Shown here piece after piece: positions 1 to 7,786 of a DNA stretch of 64,000 nucleotides. Numbering within the stretch: position 1 is the stretch's first letter; every line of letters starts with the position of its first letter. Location of the stretch: positions 620,001 through 684,000 of the forward strand of contig NZ_VTUX01000001.1 of assembly GCF_008370495.1 (NCBI RefSeq), in the 5' to 3' direction. Source of the DNA: Pseudohalioglobus sediminis (GTDB lineage: Bacteria; Pseudomonadota; Gammaproteobacteria; Pseudomonadales; Halieaceae). The notes under the pieces were generated by a model. The model was not told the origin of the DNA, searched no databases, and saw only the letters and a list, made by a program, of their open reading frames with translations. Position numbers and translations under genes: made by a program.

Positions 1-658
1 CCAGGGCATGGTTCCCCTCTGCGCTGGCGCTCCACTGCTGCGCCAGCAGCGCATCGATCACTGCCTGTTTGTGTTCGCTGCCGATAAAACGGTCGGCGAT
101 GCCGATGTAGATCGCGTCGGCGGCATTGATAGAGGCGCCGGTCAGCGCAAGGAATTCACCGGTTTTACCGGGGGCGTGGTTAAGAAACCAGCTGCCACCG
201 ACATCGGGGAACAGGGCAATGGTGATTTCCGGCATGGCGATACGCGTGCGCTCGGTCACCACCCGGTGCGAGCAACCCGCCATCACCCCCAGCCCGCCGC
301 CCATGACGATACCGTGGCCCCAACAGAGCAGCGGCTTGGCGTAGGTGTGCAGGGTGTAATTCATGCGATATTCGCGGGCGAAGAACGCCTCGGCATACTC
401 GCAGGGCCCACCCGGTGTTTCGGTGGCAGAGCGGTACAGCGCCTGCACATCGCCGCCCGCACAAAACGCCTTCTCGCCGGCGCCCTCGACAAACACGGCG
501 GCGATGTCGTCATCCTCAGCCCAGGCGTCGAGCTGTGCCTGCAACAGGTCCACCATTTCCAGCGTCAGGGAATTCAGGGTCGATTCCACACTGAGTGTAA
601 TACGCCCGACCTTGCCCGCGGCAGCGGGCAACTCTGCAAACAGAACCGGCGCGCTCAT
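1..658 (-). CDS. 3-hydroxyisobutyryl-CoA hydrolase, 3' part cut off by the window start
   Basis: This open frame begins with ATG at 658 and runs without a stop to the window edge (about 219 codons), so its C-terminus is missing. It has the crotonase fold. FCAGGDVQALY is the oxyanion-hole/CoA-binding segment, and GHGIVMGGGLGVMAGC is the second glycine-rich segment. MPEITIALFPDVGGSWF is the signature of the HIBYL-CoA hydrolase branch, with Glu and Asp as expected catalytic residues. The family hydrolyses 3-hydroxyisobutyryl-CoA to 3-hydroxyisobutyrate in valine breakdown. The ATG overlaps the stop of the upstream hydratase by one base (TGATG), so the two are translationally coupled. The next gene to the left, 3-hydroxyisobutyrate dehydrogenase (mmsB), would be expected but is outside the window. 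Confidence 0.88.
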   Translation of the reverse strand, partial: MSAPVLFAELPAAAGKVGRITLSVESTLNSLTLEMVDLLQAQLDAWAEDDDIAAVFVEGAGEKAFCAGGDVQALYRSATETPGGPCEYAEAFFAREYRMNYTLHTYAKPLLCWGHGIVMGGGLGVMAGCSHRVVTERTRIAMPEITIALFPDVGGSWFLNHAPGKTGEFLALTGASINAADAIYIGIADRFIGSEHKQAVIDALLAQQWSASAEGNHAL

Positions 659-1446
659 CAGCGGTTCTTCCACTCGGGCTTGCGCTTCTCCAGGAACGCA
701 TTCACGCCTTCGCGCTGGTCCTCGGTGGAGAACAGTTCAACGAACTCGGTGCGCTCGTCCGCCAGGCCGCCGGCGATAGTAATATCCCGTGCGGCGTGGA
801 TCAGGCGCTTGCAGGCGGCAACCGAGGTGGGGCTCTGCTCGCCCACCTGCTCCGCCAGGGCCAGGGCACGCTCCAGGGCGGTACCAGTGGGTACCACTTC
901 CTCCACCAGGCCGATCTCCAGTGCCGTCGCGGCCTTGATCCGCTCTCCACAAAGAATGATTTTTTTGGCCCAGCCCAGCCCCACCAGCTGGGTCAGGCGC
1001 TGGGTGCCACCGGCGCAGGGCAGCAGGCCCACACGCGCTTCCGGCAATGCCATTTGCGCCTGCTCCTCGGCAATGCGGATGTCACAGGCCATGGCCACTT
1101 CCAGGCCGCCGCCCATGGCAAAGCCATTCACCGCAGCCACAGACACGCCGCGGAAGTCCGCCAGAGTTTCAAATGCCTGGCCGAAAAAACCGGCCATGCG
1201 CCCGGCCGTAGCGGGGTCACCGTCGGCAAACAGCTTGAGGTCGGCGCCGGCGGAGAAGAACTTGTCTCCGGCTCCGGTCAATACCAGTGCGTAGACATTG
1301 CTGTCCTGGTTGAGTTTCTCCACCAGGTCGGCCAGCGCGGGCAGGCTCTCCTCGTCCCAGGTATTGGCGGCGGGATTATCGATGGTTACCAGGGCTGTGT
1401 GGCCGCGGATTTCTACCTTGATCTTGTCAGATTGACTCAGGCTCAT
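658..1446 (-). CDS. enoyl-CoA hydratase (probable methacrylyl-CoA hydratase)
   Basis: 262-residue crotonase-family enzyme, the usual length. The N-terminal segment FSAGADLKLFADGD and the segment NGFAMGGGLEVAMACD supply the oxyanion hole and first catalytic Glu. ALPEARVGLLPCAGGTQRL supplies the second catalytic Glu, so it should be an active hydratase. Its place between an isobutyryl-CoA dehydrogenase and a 3-hydroxyisobutyryl-CoA hydrolase indicates hydration of methacrylyl-CoA to 3-hydroxyisobutyryl-CoA in valine catabolism; this substrate is inferred from context. Its ATG overlaps the stop of the dehydrogenase by four bases, and its own stop overlaps the start of the next gene by one base. 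Confidence 0.93.
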   Translation of the reverse strand: MSLSQSDKIKVEIRGHTALVTIDNPAANTWDEESLPALADLVEKLNQDSNVYALVLTGAGDKFFSAGADLKLFADGDPATAGRMAGFFGQAFETLADFRGVSVAAVNGFAMGGGLEVAMACDIRIAEEQAQMALPEARVGLLPCAGGTQRLTQLVGLGWAKKIILCGERIKAATALEIGLVEEVVPTGTALERALALAEQVGEQSPTSVAACKRLIHAARDITIAGGLADERTEFVELFSTEDQREGVNAFLEKRKPEWKNR

Positions 1447-2603
1447 TTGATTACCTCCAGTGCACCGTCCATCAGCAGGCGGCGTGAAATGATGACTCGC
1501 ATGATCTCGTTAGTCCCCTCCAGGATCTGGTGCACGCGGGTGTCGCGCACGTGCCGCTCCATGGGGTATTCCTTGATATAGCCGTAACCGCCGTACAGTT
1601 GCAGGGCATCGTTGCAGACGTTGAAGCCCACGTCGGTGGCGAAGCGCTTGGCCATGGCGCAGTAGGTAGAGGCCTGGCTATCCTTGTGGTCGAGTTTGCT
1701 CGCGGCCAGGCGCACCATCTGTCGCGCCGCCACCAGCTCCGTCAGCATATCGGCCAGCTTGAACTGCGTGGCCTGGAAATCGGCGATGGCGGTATCGAAC
1801 TGCTTGCGCTCCTGCACATAGGCAACCGCTTCTTCCAGGGCCTGCTGCGCGGTGCCAATGGAACAGGTGGCGATGTTAATGCGGCCGCCGTCCAGGCCTT
1901 CCATGGCAATAGCAAAGCCCTGCCCTTCCTCACCGAGGCGATTAGCCACCGGCACGCGCACGTTGTCGAAGCTGACCATGCGCGTGGGCTGTGCGTTCCA
2001 GCCCATCTTGTCCTCTTTTTTCCCGTAGGTAACACCCTCGGCATCGGCGGGGACCAGCATCGCGGAGATGCCCTTGGGCCCGGAGCCGCCGGTACGCAGC
2101 ATCACCACCAGCACGTCGGTATCACCGGCACCGGAAATAAACACCTTGGCACCGTTAATCACGTACTCGTCACCCTCGCGCACGGCTGTGGAACGCAGTG
2201 AGGCGGCATCGGAACCGGCACCCGGTTCCGTCAGGCAATAGGAGGCCAGCTTGCTGCCCATCACCAGCTCCGGACACCAGGCATCGATCACCTGCTCGGT
2301 GCAGTACTTGCCGATCATGTTGGTGGCCATATTGTGGATGGTCAGGAACGCCGCGGTGGCAGTACAACCCTTGGACAGCTCTTCCACGATCAGGCTGGCA
2401 TCGAGCCGACTCATGCCCAGGCCTCCGGCCGCTTCCGGTGTGTACATGCCCATAAACCCGAGCTCACCCGCCTGCGCCAGTGCCTCCTTGGGGAAGATCG
2501 CCTCTTCGTCCCATCTCGCGGCATTGGGTGCCAGCACGCCCTCGGCAAATGCGCGCGCGCTCTCAACAAACGCTTTCTGGTCTTCGTTCAGGGAAAAATC
2601 CAA
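1443..2603 (-). CDS. acyl-CoA dehydrogenase, probable isobutyryl-CoA dehydrogenase
   Basis: 386-residue FAD-dependent acyl-CoA dehydrogenase. The N-terminal helical domain begins MDFSLNEDQKAFVESAR. The middle beta domain carries CLTEPGAGSDAASLRSTA, the flavin/substrate signature. The C-terminal helical domain ends with ILEGTNEIMRVIISRRLL, where the catalytic Glu region and the arginine-rich tail of the isobutyryl/short-chain branch lie. The family oxidises isobutyryl-CoA to methacrylyl-CoA and passes electrons to ETF. The neighbours (hydratase, hydrolase, mmsA) make the valine pathway the best assignment; a short branched-chain acyl-CoA dehydrogenase with another substrate remains possible. 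It is the first gene of a three-gene overlapping operon. Confidence 0.9.
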   Translation of the reverse strand: MDFSLNEDQKAFVESARAFAEGVLAPNAARWDEEAIFPKEALAQAGELGFMGMYTPEAAGGLGMSRLDASLIVEELSKGCTATAAFLTIHNMATNMIGKYCTEQVIDAWCPELVMGSKLASYCLTEPGAGSDAASLRSTAVREGDEYVINGAKVFISGAGDTDVLVVMLRTGGSGPKGISAMLVPADAEGVTYGKKEDKMGWNAQPTRMVSFDNVRVPVANRLGEEGQGFAIAMEGLDGGRINIATCSIGTAQQALEEAVAYVQERKQFDTAIADFQATQFKLADMLTELVAARQMVRLAASKLDHKDSQASTYCAMAKRFATDVGFNVCNDALQLYGGYGYIKEYPMERHVRDTRVHQILEGTNEIMRVIISRRLLMDGALEVIK

Positions 2604-2668
2604 CTGCTTTCCTCCTGTTCTCTCATTGCTCTGTCAAAGCTCTTGCTCAGCCCAACGGACGAAGCTAT

Positions 2669-2752
2669 CTGTAGGAGCGGCTACAGCCGCGATAAGCCGT
2701 TCAGCCTGCAGGATGTTCGCGGCTGTAGCCGCTCCTACAGCCGCTCCTACAG
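2669..2752. repeat. REP/BIME-like inverted repeat
   Basis: Two 24-base arms, 2669-2692 and 2717-2740, are perfect inverted copies built on the core TGTAGGAGCGGCTACAGCC, separated by 24 bases. A further 12-base partial copy of the right arm follows directly at 2741-2752. Each arm is itself palindromic (GGAGCGGCTACAGCCGC type). Such sequences are known as dispersed extragenic palindromes in pseudomonads and relatives. It lies between mmsA and the acyl-CoA dehydrogenase gene, where it could act on mRNA stability or termination. Confidence 0.85.
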
Positions 2753-2776
2753 TGTCGATTCAGGCAGCACGCATTC

Positions 2777-4297
2777 TCAGCGCAGGTTGATGCTCATGTT
2801 CGGCTGCTTGCTGGTGTCTTCCACGTGGGTCCACTTGGCGGTGATGGTCTTGGTCTCGGTGTAGAAGCGCACCGCCTGCTTGCCATAGGCGTGCAGGTCG
2901 CCACGGAAGGAGCCGCGCCAACCGGTGAACGAGAACATCGGCAGCGGCACCGGAATGGGAATGTTGATACCCACCTGGCCCACCAGTATTTCGTGCTGGT
3001 ACTTGCGTGCCGCGCCACCAGACTGGGTGAAGATAGAGGTGCCGTTACCGACTTCCAGCCGGTTGATCAGCTCTATCGCCTCGTCCAGGGTATCCACGCT
3101 CATGCAGCACAGCACGGGGCCAAATATCTCTTCCTTGTAAATGGACATCTCCGGGGTGACGTCGGCGAACAGTGTCGGCCCGACCCAGTTGCCGTCGGGT
3201 AAACCTTCCACGCTGCACTCGGAACCGTCGAGCAGGCAGTTCGCCCCCTCTTCCTTGCCCTTGTTGATCAGGCTGATCACACGCTGGTGCGCGGTCCTGG
3301 AGATGATCGGGCCATAGGCGGCATTGGCGTCGTTCCACGCACCCGGCTGGGCGGTGGCCATGCGCTCCGCAAGTTCCTCGACCCAGTCCTTTGACTCACC
3401 GACAAACACGGCCACGGAGATGGCCATGCAACGTTGCCCGGCGGCACCGGCGGAGGCGCCCACCAGCGCATTGAGAGTCGCGTTCTTGTCCGCATCCGGC
3501 ATCACCACCATGTGGTTCTTGGCGCCCATCATGCACTGCACGCGCTTGCCGGCGGCGGTGCCGGTGCGATAGATATGCTCGCCCACGCGGGAAGAACCCA
3601 CGAAGGAGATCGCCTTGATGTCCGGATGATTCAATATCTGGTCCACCTGCTCGGCGCCACCGTGCACCATGTTCAATACGCCCTTGGGGGCGCCGGCTTC
3701 AACGAACAACTCCACCAGGCGCACTGGCGTCAGCGGGTCCTGCTCGGAAGGCTTGAGGATGAACGTATTGCCGCAGGCGATGGCCAGCGGGTACATCCAC
3801 AGGGGAATCATGGCGGGAAAGTTGAACGGGGTGATACCGGCGACCACCCCGATGGGCTGCACGTAGCTGTAGGTGTCGATGCCGTTGGCGACATTTTCCA
3901 CCGTCTCGCCCATCATGTTGGAACCGGTATTGGCCGCCTGCTCCACCACCTCTATGCCGCGCCAGACATCGCCCTTGGCGTCTTCAAAGGTCTTGCCGGT
4001 GTCCTGGGCCAGCAATTCACCCAGCTCGTCATGGTGCTCCTTGAGCAGGTTGCAGTAGCGCATCATCAGGCGACAGCGTTCCATGACCGGCGTGTCCTTC
4101 CAGGTTTTGAAGGTCTCCACGGCACAGGCCACTGCAGCGTCCACCTCCTCGCTGGTGGCAAAAGGCACCTCCGCCAGGAGCTGCTGGTTGGCGGGATTGG
4201 TCACGGGCATCTTTTCGCTGGCACTGCTGTGCACGAATTCACCGTTGATAAAAAGCGGGACTTGCTTGGTCATGGTTGTCACCTGTCGGTTGAACAA
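2777..4297 (-). CDS. mmsA: CoA-acylating methylmalonate-semialdehyde dehydrogenase
   Basis: 506-residue aldehyde dehydrogenase, close to the family's usual length of about 500. The NAD-binding region contains [20 protein letters not shown] and [12 protein letters not shown]. The catalytic Cys is in [17 protein letters not shown], and [10 protein letters not shown] is the usual C-terminal segment. The MMSDH branch uses CoA and NAD to convert methylmalonate semialdehyde to propionyl-CoA in valine (and thymine) degradation. It precedes the acyl-CoA dehydrogenase on the same strand, separated by 173 bases holding a palindromic repeat, and is divergent from an AraC-type regulator. An alternative start is the ATG nine codons in ([13 protein letters not shown]), which aligns better with typical family members. 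Confidence 0.95.
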   Translation of the reverse strand: MFNRQVTTMTKQVPLFINGEFVHSSASEKMPVTNPANQQLLAEVPFATSEEVDAAVACAVETFKTWKDTPVMERCRLMMRYCNLLKEHHDELGELLAQDTGKTFEDAKGDVWRGIEVVEQAANTGSNMMGETVENVANGIDTYSYVQPIGVVAGITPFNFPAMIPLWMYPLAIACGNTFILKPSEQDPLTPVRLVELFVEAGAPKGVLNMVHGGAEQVDQILNHPDIKAISFVGSSRVGEHIYRTGTAAGKRVQCMMGAKNHMVVMPDADKNATLNALVGASAGAAGQRCMAISVAVFVGESKDWVEELAERMATAQPGAWNDANAAYGPIISRTAHQRVISLINKGKEEGANCLLDGSECSVEGLPDGNWVGPTLFADVTPEMSIYKEEIFGPVLCCMSVDTLDEAIELINRLEVGNGTSIFTQSGGAARKYQHEILVGQVGINIPIPVPLPMFSFTGWRGSFRGDLHAYGKQAVRFYTETKTITAKWTHVEDTSKQPNMSINLR

Positions 4298-4406
4298 AAA
4301 TCAGGCACCTAAACTAGCACCGGCCCCGGCAGCTGCACATTGACGAAATTGCTAAGTTTATGGACTATATTGCTATCAGCATTCATTCAAGGGATGATCC
4401 CGCAGC

Positions 4407-5288
4407 ATGAGCAAACCCTCACAATGGCCGCTTCCGGACCAGGGCATCCGCTTCCTCACACCCGCCTTTATGGTGGAAAAACTGGCGCGTCACCCCCTGA
4501 CCAAGGACTGCTACCCCACGGCGATGGGCTACTATCCCGCTGCCAGCGGACACCACATGGTGCGCGAACGCCACGACGACAATCTGTTGCTATATTGCAC
4601 TGCCGGGGCCGGCCGGCTCACGGCGGGAGACTGGCAGGGAGAGGTCCAACCCGGGCATATCATGCTGCTGCCGCAGGGACTCACCCACGCCTACGAAGCC
4701 GCCGCAGGTGACCCGTGGACGCTCTACTGGGTGCACTTCCAGGGCGCCAGTACCGGCGTACTGATGCAATACCTGGGCTATCGCGAGGGGCGCCCGCTGG
4801 CGGATGCCGGCGTATCGCCACTGCTTATCGGCGCCTTCACCAGCCTGCTGGAAGTGCGTCGCACCGGGTATTCCACGCGCGCTTTCATCAACGCCGCCAA
4901 TCACCTGCGCCACCTGGTGACGCAAATGTCGATGGAAATCAGCGCCCATGCCGGGCGCCTGCAATCGGGCTTTGAACTCGATCACGTGCAGGCCTATATG
5001 CTGGAACACATTGACCAGCCGGTAACACTGGAGCGACTGGCGGCCGTGGCCAATATGTCCAAGTACCATTTTTCCAATCGCTACAAGCAACTCACCGGGT
5101 ATTCACCCATCAAACACTTTCTCAATATGAAAATGGAACATGCCTGCCACCTGCTGGACGCCACCGACCTCGGTGTGGGTGAAATCGCCCTGCGCGTGGG
5201 CTACGATGACCCCCTGTATTTTTCACGCCTGTTTCGCAAGACCCTGGGCAGTTCGCCGCGCGGCTACCGGGCCTCGCTGCGCAAATAA
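4407..5288 (+). CDS. AraC-family transcriptional regulator, MmsR-like
   Basis: 293-residue one-component regulator. The N-terminal half (about 40-150) is a cupin-type ligand-binding domain (segments such as CTAGAGRLTAGDWQGE and GHIMLLPQG). The C-terminal 100 residues hold the double helix-turn-helix of AraC proteins, ending with VGYDDPLYFSRLFRKTLG and SPRGYR. It is divergent from mmsA with 109 bases between them. In Pseudomonas aeruginosa the AraC-family activator MmsR lies next to mmsAB and responds to valine-pathway intermediates; by position and size this gene is the counterpart. That functional link is inference. The ATG at 4407 follows AGGGATGATCCCGCAGC, a moderate ribosome-binding site. 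Confidence 0.88.
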   Translation: MSKPSQWPLPDQGIRFLTPAFMVEKLARHPLTKDCYPTAMGYYPAASGHHMVRERHDDNLLLYCTAGAGRLTAGDWQGEVQPGHIMLLPQGLTHAYEAAAGDPWTLYWVHFQGASTGVLMQYLGYREGRPLADAGVSPLLIGAFTSLLEVRRTGYSTRAFINAANHLRHLVTQMSMEISAHAGRLQSGFELDHVQAYMLEHIDQPVTLERLAAVANMSKYHFSNRYKQLTGYSPIKHFLNMKMEHACHLLDATDLGVGEIALRVGYDDPLYFSRLFRKTLGSSPRGYRASLRK

Positions 5289-5362
5289 ACCCGCGGCTGT
5301 GGACAGGCGCTATAATCAGGCGCAGTAAACGGCGTTCGTTTTTCGCAAACAAGGAGAACAAG

Positions 5363-6064
5363 ATGAAGCACTATCTGAGAACACTCGGCCTGGCGGCTGT
5401 GGCCAGCGTGGCACTGGCCGCCAATACGACCTCGGCCGAGGGCCCCGCCATCAAATGGGAGCTCGATGACGCGCTGAAGCAGGTGGATCGCCAGGCCGAT
5501 GATTTCCAGAGCGCCATGGCGCGCGTGGAAGTCGTGCGTCGCGACCTGGGCGGCACCGAACTGAGCCGTGAAAAAGGCACCATATTCATGGACCGAAAAG
5601 GCAAGATACGCCTTGATACCGATGCGCCGTCACCGCGCACCTACCTGGTAGAGAAGAGTACCCTGTACATCCACCACCCGGATGAGAAACGCGTGGAGAT
5701 TTACTCGCTGTCGCGGCACAAGGACCGCATAGAACCCTTTATGCGTTTAGGCTTCACCGACAGCGGCAAGGACCTGAAAGACGATTACCTGCTGACCTCA
5801 CTCGGTGAGCGCGATGTGGGCGACAGCCGCACCCTGGGCCTGGAACTGACCCCGGAAAGTGAAAAGGCGCGCGCCGTAATGGGCAAGGCGCAACTGTGGA
5901 TAGACCAGTCCTCGTGGACGCCGTCACAGCAGGTGTTCACCGCCAGCTCCAGGGGCGAGGAAATCACCCTCACCTTTACGCACGTGGCGCGCAACCTGCA
6001 GCTGAACCCCGACCTGTTCAGCACCAAGTGGCCCCGCGGCACCGACAAGCAGAAAATCAAGTAG
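5363..6064 (+). CDS. LolA-like periplasmic lipoprotein-carrier-fold protein
   Basis: 233-residue protein with a cleavable signal peptide (MKHYLRTLGLAAVASVALA, likely cut near ANTTSA). The mature part has the LolA/outer-membrane lipoprotein-sorting pattern: MDRKGKIRLDTDAPSPRTYL, then YIHHPDEKRVEIYSL and later LWIDQSSWTPSQQVFTASS, alternating strands of an unclosed beta-barrel. It does not resemble canonical LolA closely at the ends and sits away from lolA's usual neighbours ftsK and rarA, so it is probably one of the several LolA-like paralogues found in proteobacteria. AAGGAG lies seven bases before the ATG. The 3' end overlaps the convergent thioredoxin-lipoprotein gene by eight bases. Confidence 0.8.
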   Translation: MKHYLRTLGLAAVASVALAANTTSAEGPAIKWELDDALKQVDRQADDFQSAMARVEVVRRDLGGTELSREKGTIFMDRKGKIRLDTDAPSPRTYLVEKSTLYIHHPDEKRVEIYSLSRHKDRIEPFMRLGFTDSGKDLKDDYLLTSLGERDVGDSRTLGLELTPESEKARAVMGKAQLWIDQSSWTPSQQVFTASSRGEEITLTFTHVARNLQLNPDLFSTKWPRGTDKQKIK

Positions 6065-7628
6065 CGTTGTCACCCGGTGCTGCGACGGCAACCAGAAAGC
6101 TGTCGCAGACATCGGGGCGGGTCTCCAGGGGCTCACAGATATCACGCATCTGCTCCCGCAGCGAGGCCAGGGCCTGCTGGCGCGCCTCTTCCTGCGGTGC
6201 CTCCCCGGCCCATGCCAGCAGCAGGCGGCTCATTTCCCGCAGCTCGCGTGCCGTGCGTTGATGGATGGCATCGCGCTGCCCGCTTAGTTCCTCCAGCAGC
6301 AGACGCGCGGTGCCGCTGATCGCGGCGCCATCTTCCGGCGCGAAGGTCACCAGTGCCTCCAGGTAGTTCACACCCCACTGTTGCCGGGTGGCGGGTCCCT
6401 CCGCCGCCTGCCAGGCCTGCTGGTACCACGACATAGCCGATTCCCCGTTACCCAGTTGCGTTTCAAAATACGCAAGATCCGCCATGAAGTAGTAAGGTTG
6501 GTCGGACAGCCGGATACCCTCCTCCAGGCTTGCCCGTGCCTGCTCCGGCATCCCCGCGTGGTAATAAGCCTGCCAGATACCGTTCAGTCCCGCGTGCAAC
6601 TGATAACTGTCGAGCGTCGACCTCACTGCGGTCAACTGCTGCCGCAACCAGGCCTGGGACTCAGGCGCCAGGCCTGCATCAGGCGCCGACGCCGCCAGTG
6701 ACACCGCGACCCAGCCCTGCAGGGCATCGATCCGGGTCAACACCGGCATGCGGGGGTCGTCGATCACCCCGCGCAGCAGGCCCTGGATCGCTGCAGCCAG
6801 CGCATTCTCGTCTCCCATGGACAAGTACTCGACCATGACGTCGCCCGCCATCATGAAACTACCCAGGTTTTCCTGCGCCAGACGCGCGTCCGCCAGCACG
6901 CGGTCCACCGTGGCGCGATGCTGCGCGGCCTGGTCCTCATCGCGATCCGCGTCGACCAGCCACGCCTGTACGGCGAGCATCTGCAAGAGGCTTTTCTCCA
7001 CCGCCAGTTCCGCCGGACAGGACGCCGCCAGCAGGGGGGCGACCTGCTCCAGGGTTTCATCGCCCAGTGCATGGCCGCGATCCTGCCACCAGGAATAGTA
7101 CGCCAGCAGCTTCCAGTCTGCCGCGGATAACGATTTGCCCTCGCTAAGGTCCTCCAGCAGCGTCGCCACCGGGCGCATCGCATTCAGAGCCAGGTCGAGG
7201 ACCCCGACATACTGCTGGATATTCATCCCGCCCGGAATCCGGGTGAGCTCGGTGCCGGCGGTATCGAAGATGATCACGGTGGGATAGCCCATGACCGAGA
7301 AGCGCTCCGCATACTGCTGTGCGCGTTCGCTGTCGCCATCGAGATACACCATGATGAACTGCCGGGACTGGCGAATGAACTCGGGCCGCTGGAAAATGGT
7401 GGCCTTCAGTTCGTGACAGGGCGGACACCACTCGGCGCCCCAGTAGAGGAACAGCGGCTTGCCCTCGCGCGCAGCCGCGGCAAAGGCCTCTTCCACGCTG
7501 CCGTCGATCCAGTCGATCGTGGCCGGCTGCTCCCTGTCCATCTCCGCCTCGACCACAGCGTGCTCGCGCTCACCGCTGCAGGCGGTCAAAACCAGCACCG
7601 CCAGCCACAGCTTCGCAATCCTGATCAA
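6057..7628 (-). CDS. thioredoxin-fold lipoprotein with long helical C-terminal region
   Basis: About 523 residues from the preferred TTG at 7628, which has AAGG about ten bases upstream; a GTG at 7643 is the alternative. The N-terminus IRIAKLWLAVLVLTACSG is a lipoprotein signal with lipobox LTAC. Residues about 45-150 form a thioredoxin domain with active site WCPPC and cis-proline segment MGYPTVIIF, placing it in the periplasm as a thiol reductase or disulfide carrier. The remaining roughly 350 residues are helical and repeat-like (TPR-type) with no recognised name. It is the last gene after cusA, 158 bases downstream, so it is probably part of or linked to the copper unit, where thiol repair or thiol-based copper handling would fit. 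That role is inference. Confidence 0.82.
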   Translation of the reverse strand: MIRIAKLWLAVLVLTACSGEREHAVVEAEMDREQPATIDWIDGSVEEAFAAAAREGKPLFLYWGAEWCPPCHELKATIFQRPEFIRQSRQFIMVYLDGDSERAQQYAERFSVMGYPTVIIFDTAGTELTRIPGGMNIQQYVGVLDLALNAMRPVATLLEDLSEGKSLSAADWKLLAYYSWWQDRGHALGDETLEQVAPLLAASCPAELAVEKSLLQMLAVQAWLVDADRDEDQAAQHRATVDRVLADARLAQENLGSFMMAGDVMVEYLSMGDENALAAAIQGLLRGVIDDPRMPVLTRIDALQGWVAVSLAASAPDAGLAPESQAWLRQQLTAVRSTLDSYQLHAGLNGIWQAYYHAGMPEQARASLEEGIRLSDQPYYFMADLAYFETQLGNGESAMSWYQQAWQAAEGPATRQQWGVNYLEALVTFAPEDGAAISGTARLLLEELSGQRDAIHQRTARELREMSRLLLAWAGEAPQEEARQQALASLREQMRDICEPLETRPDVCDSFLVAVAAPGDNAT

Positions 7629-7786
7629 TGCACTGCCTTGCACATCGGCTACCCAACTAGCGCGTCGCAGACGACGCTGAAGCCACCATAATATATGGCG
7701 ACGGCACAAAGGAAAGCGCGGGCATGCACCAACCCTGATACCGGGTACCGTGGTGAAGCCGGCATAACGGGCTCGCAATGCTGTCC

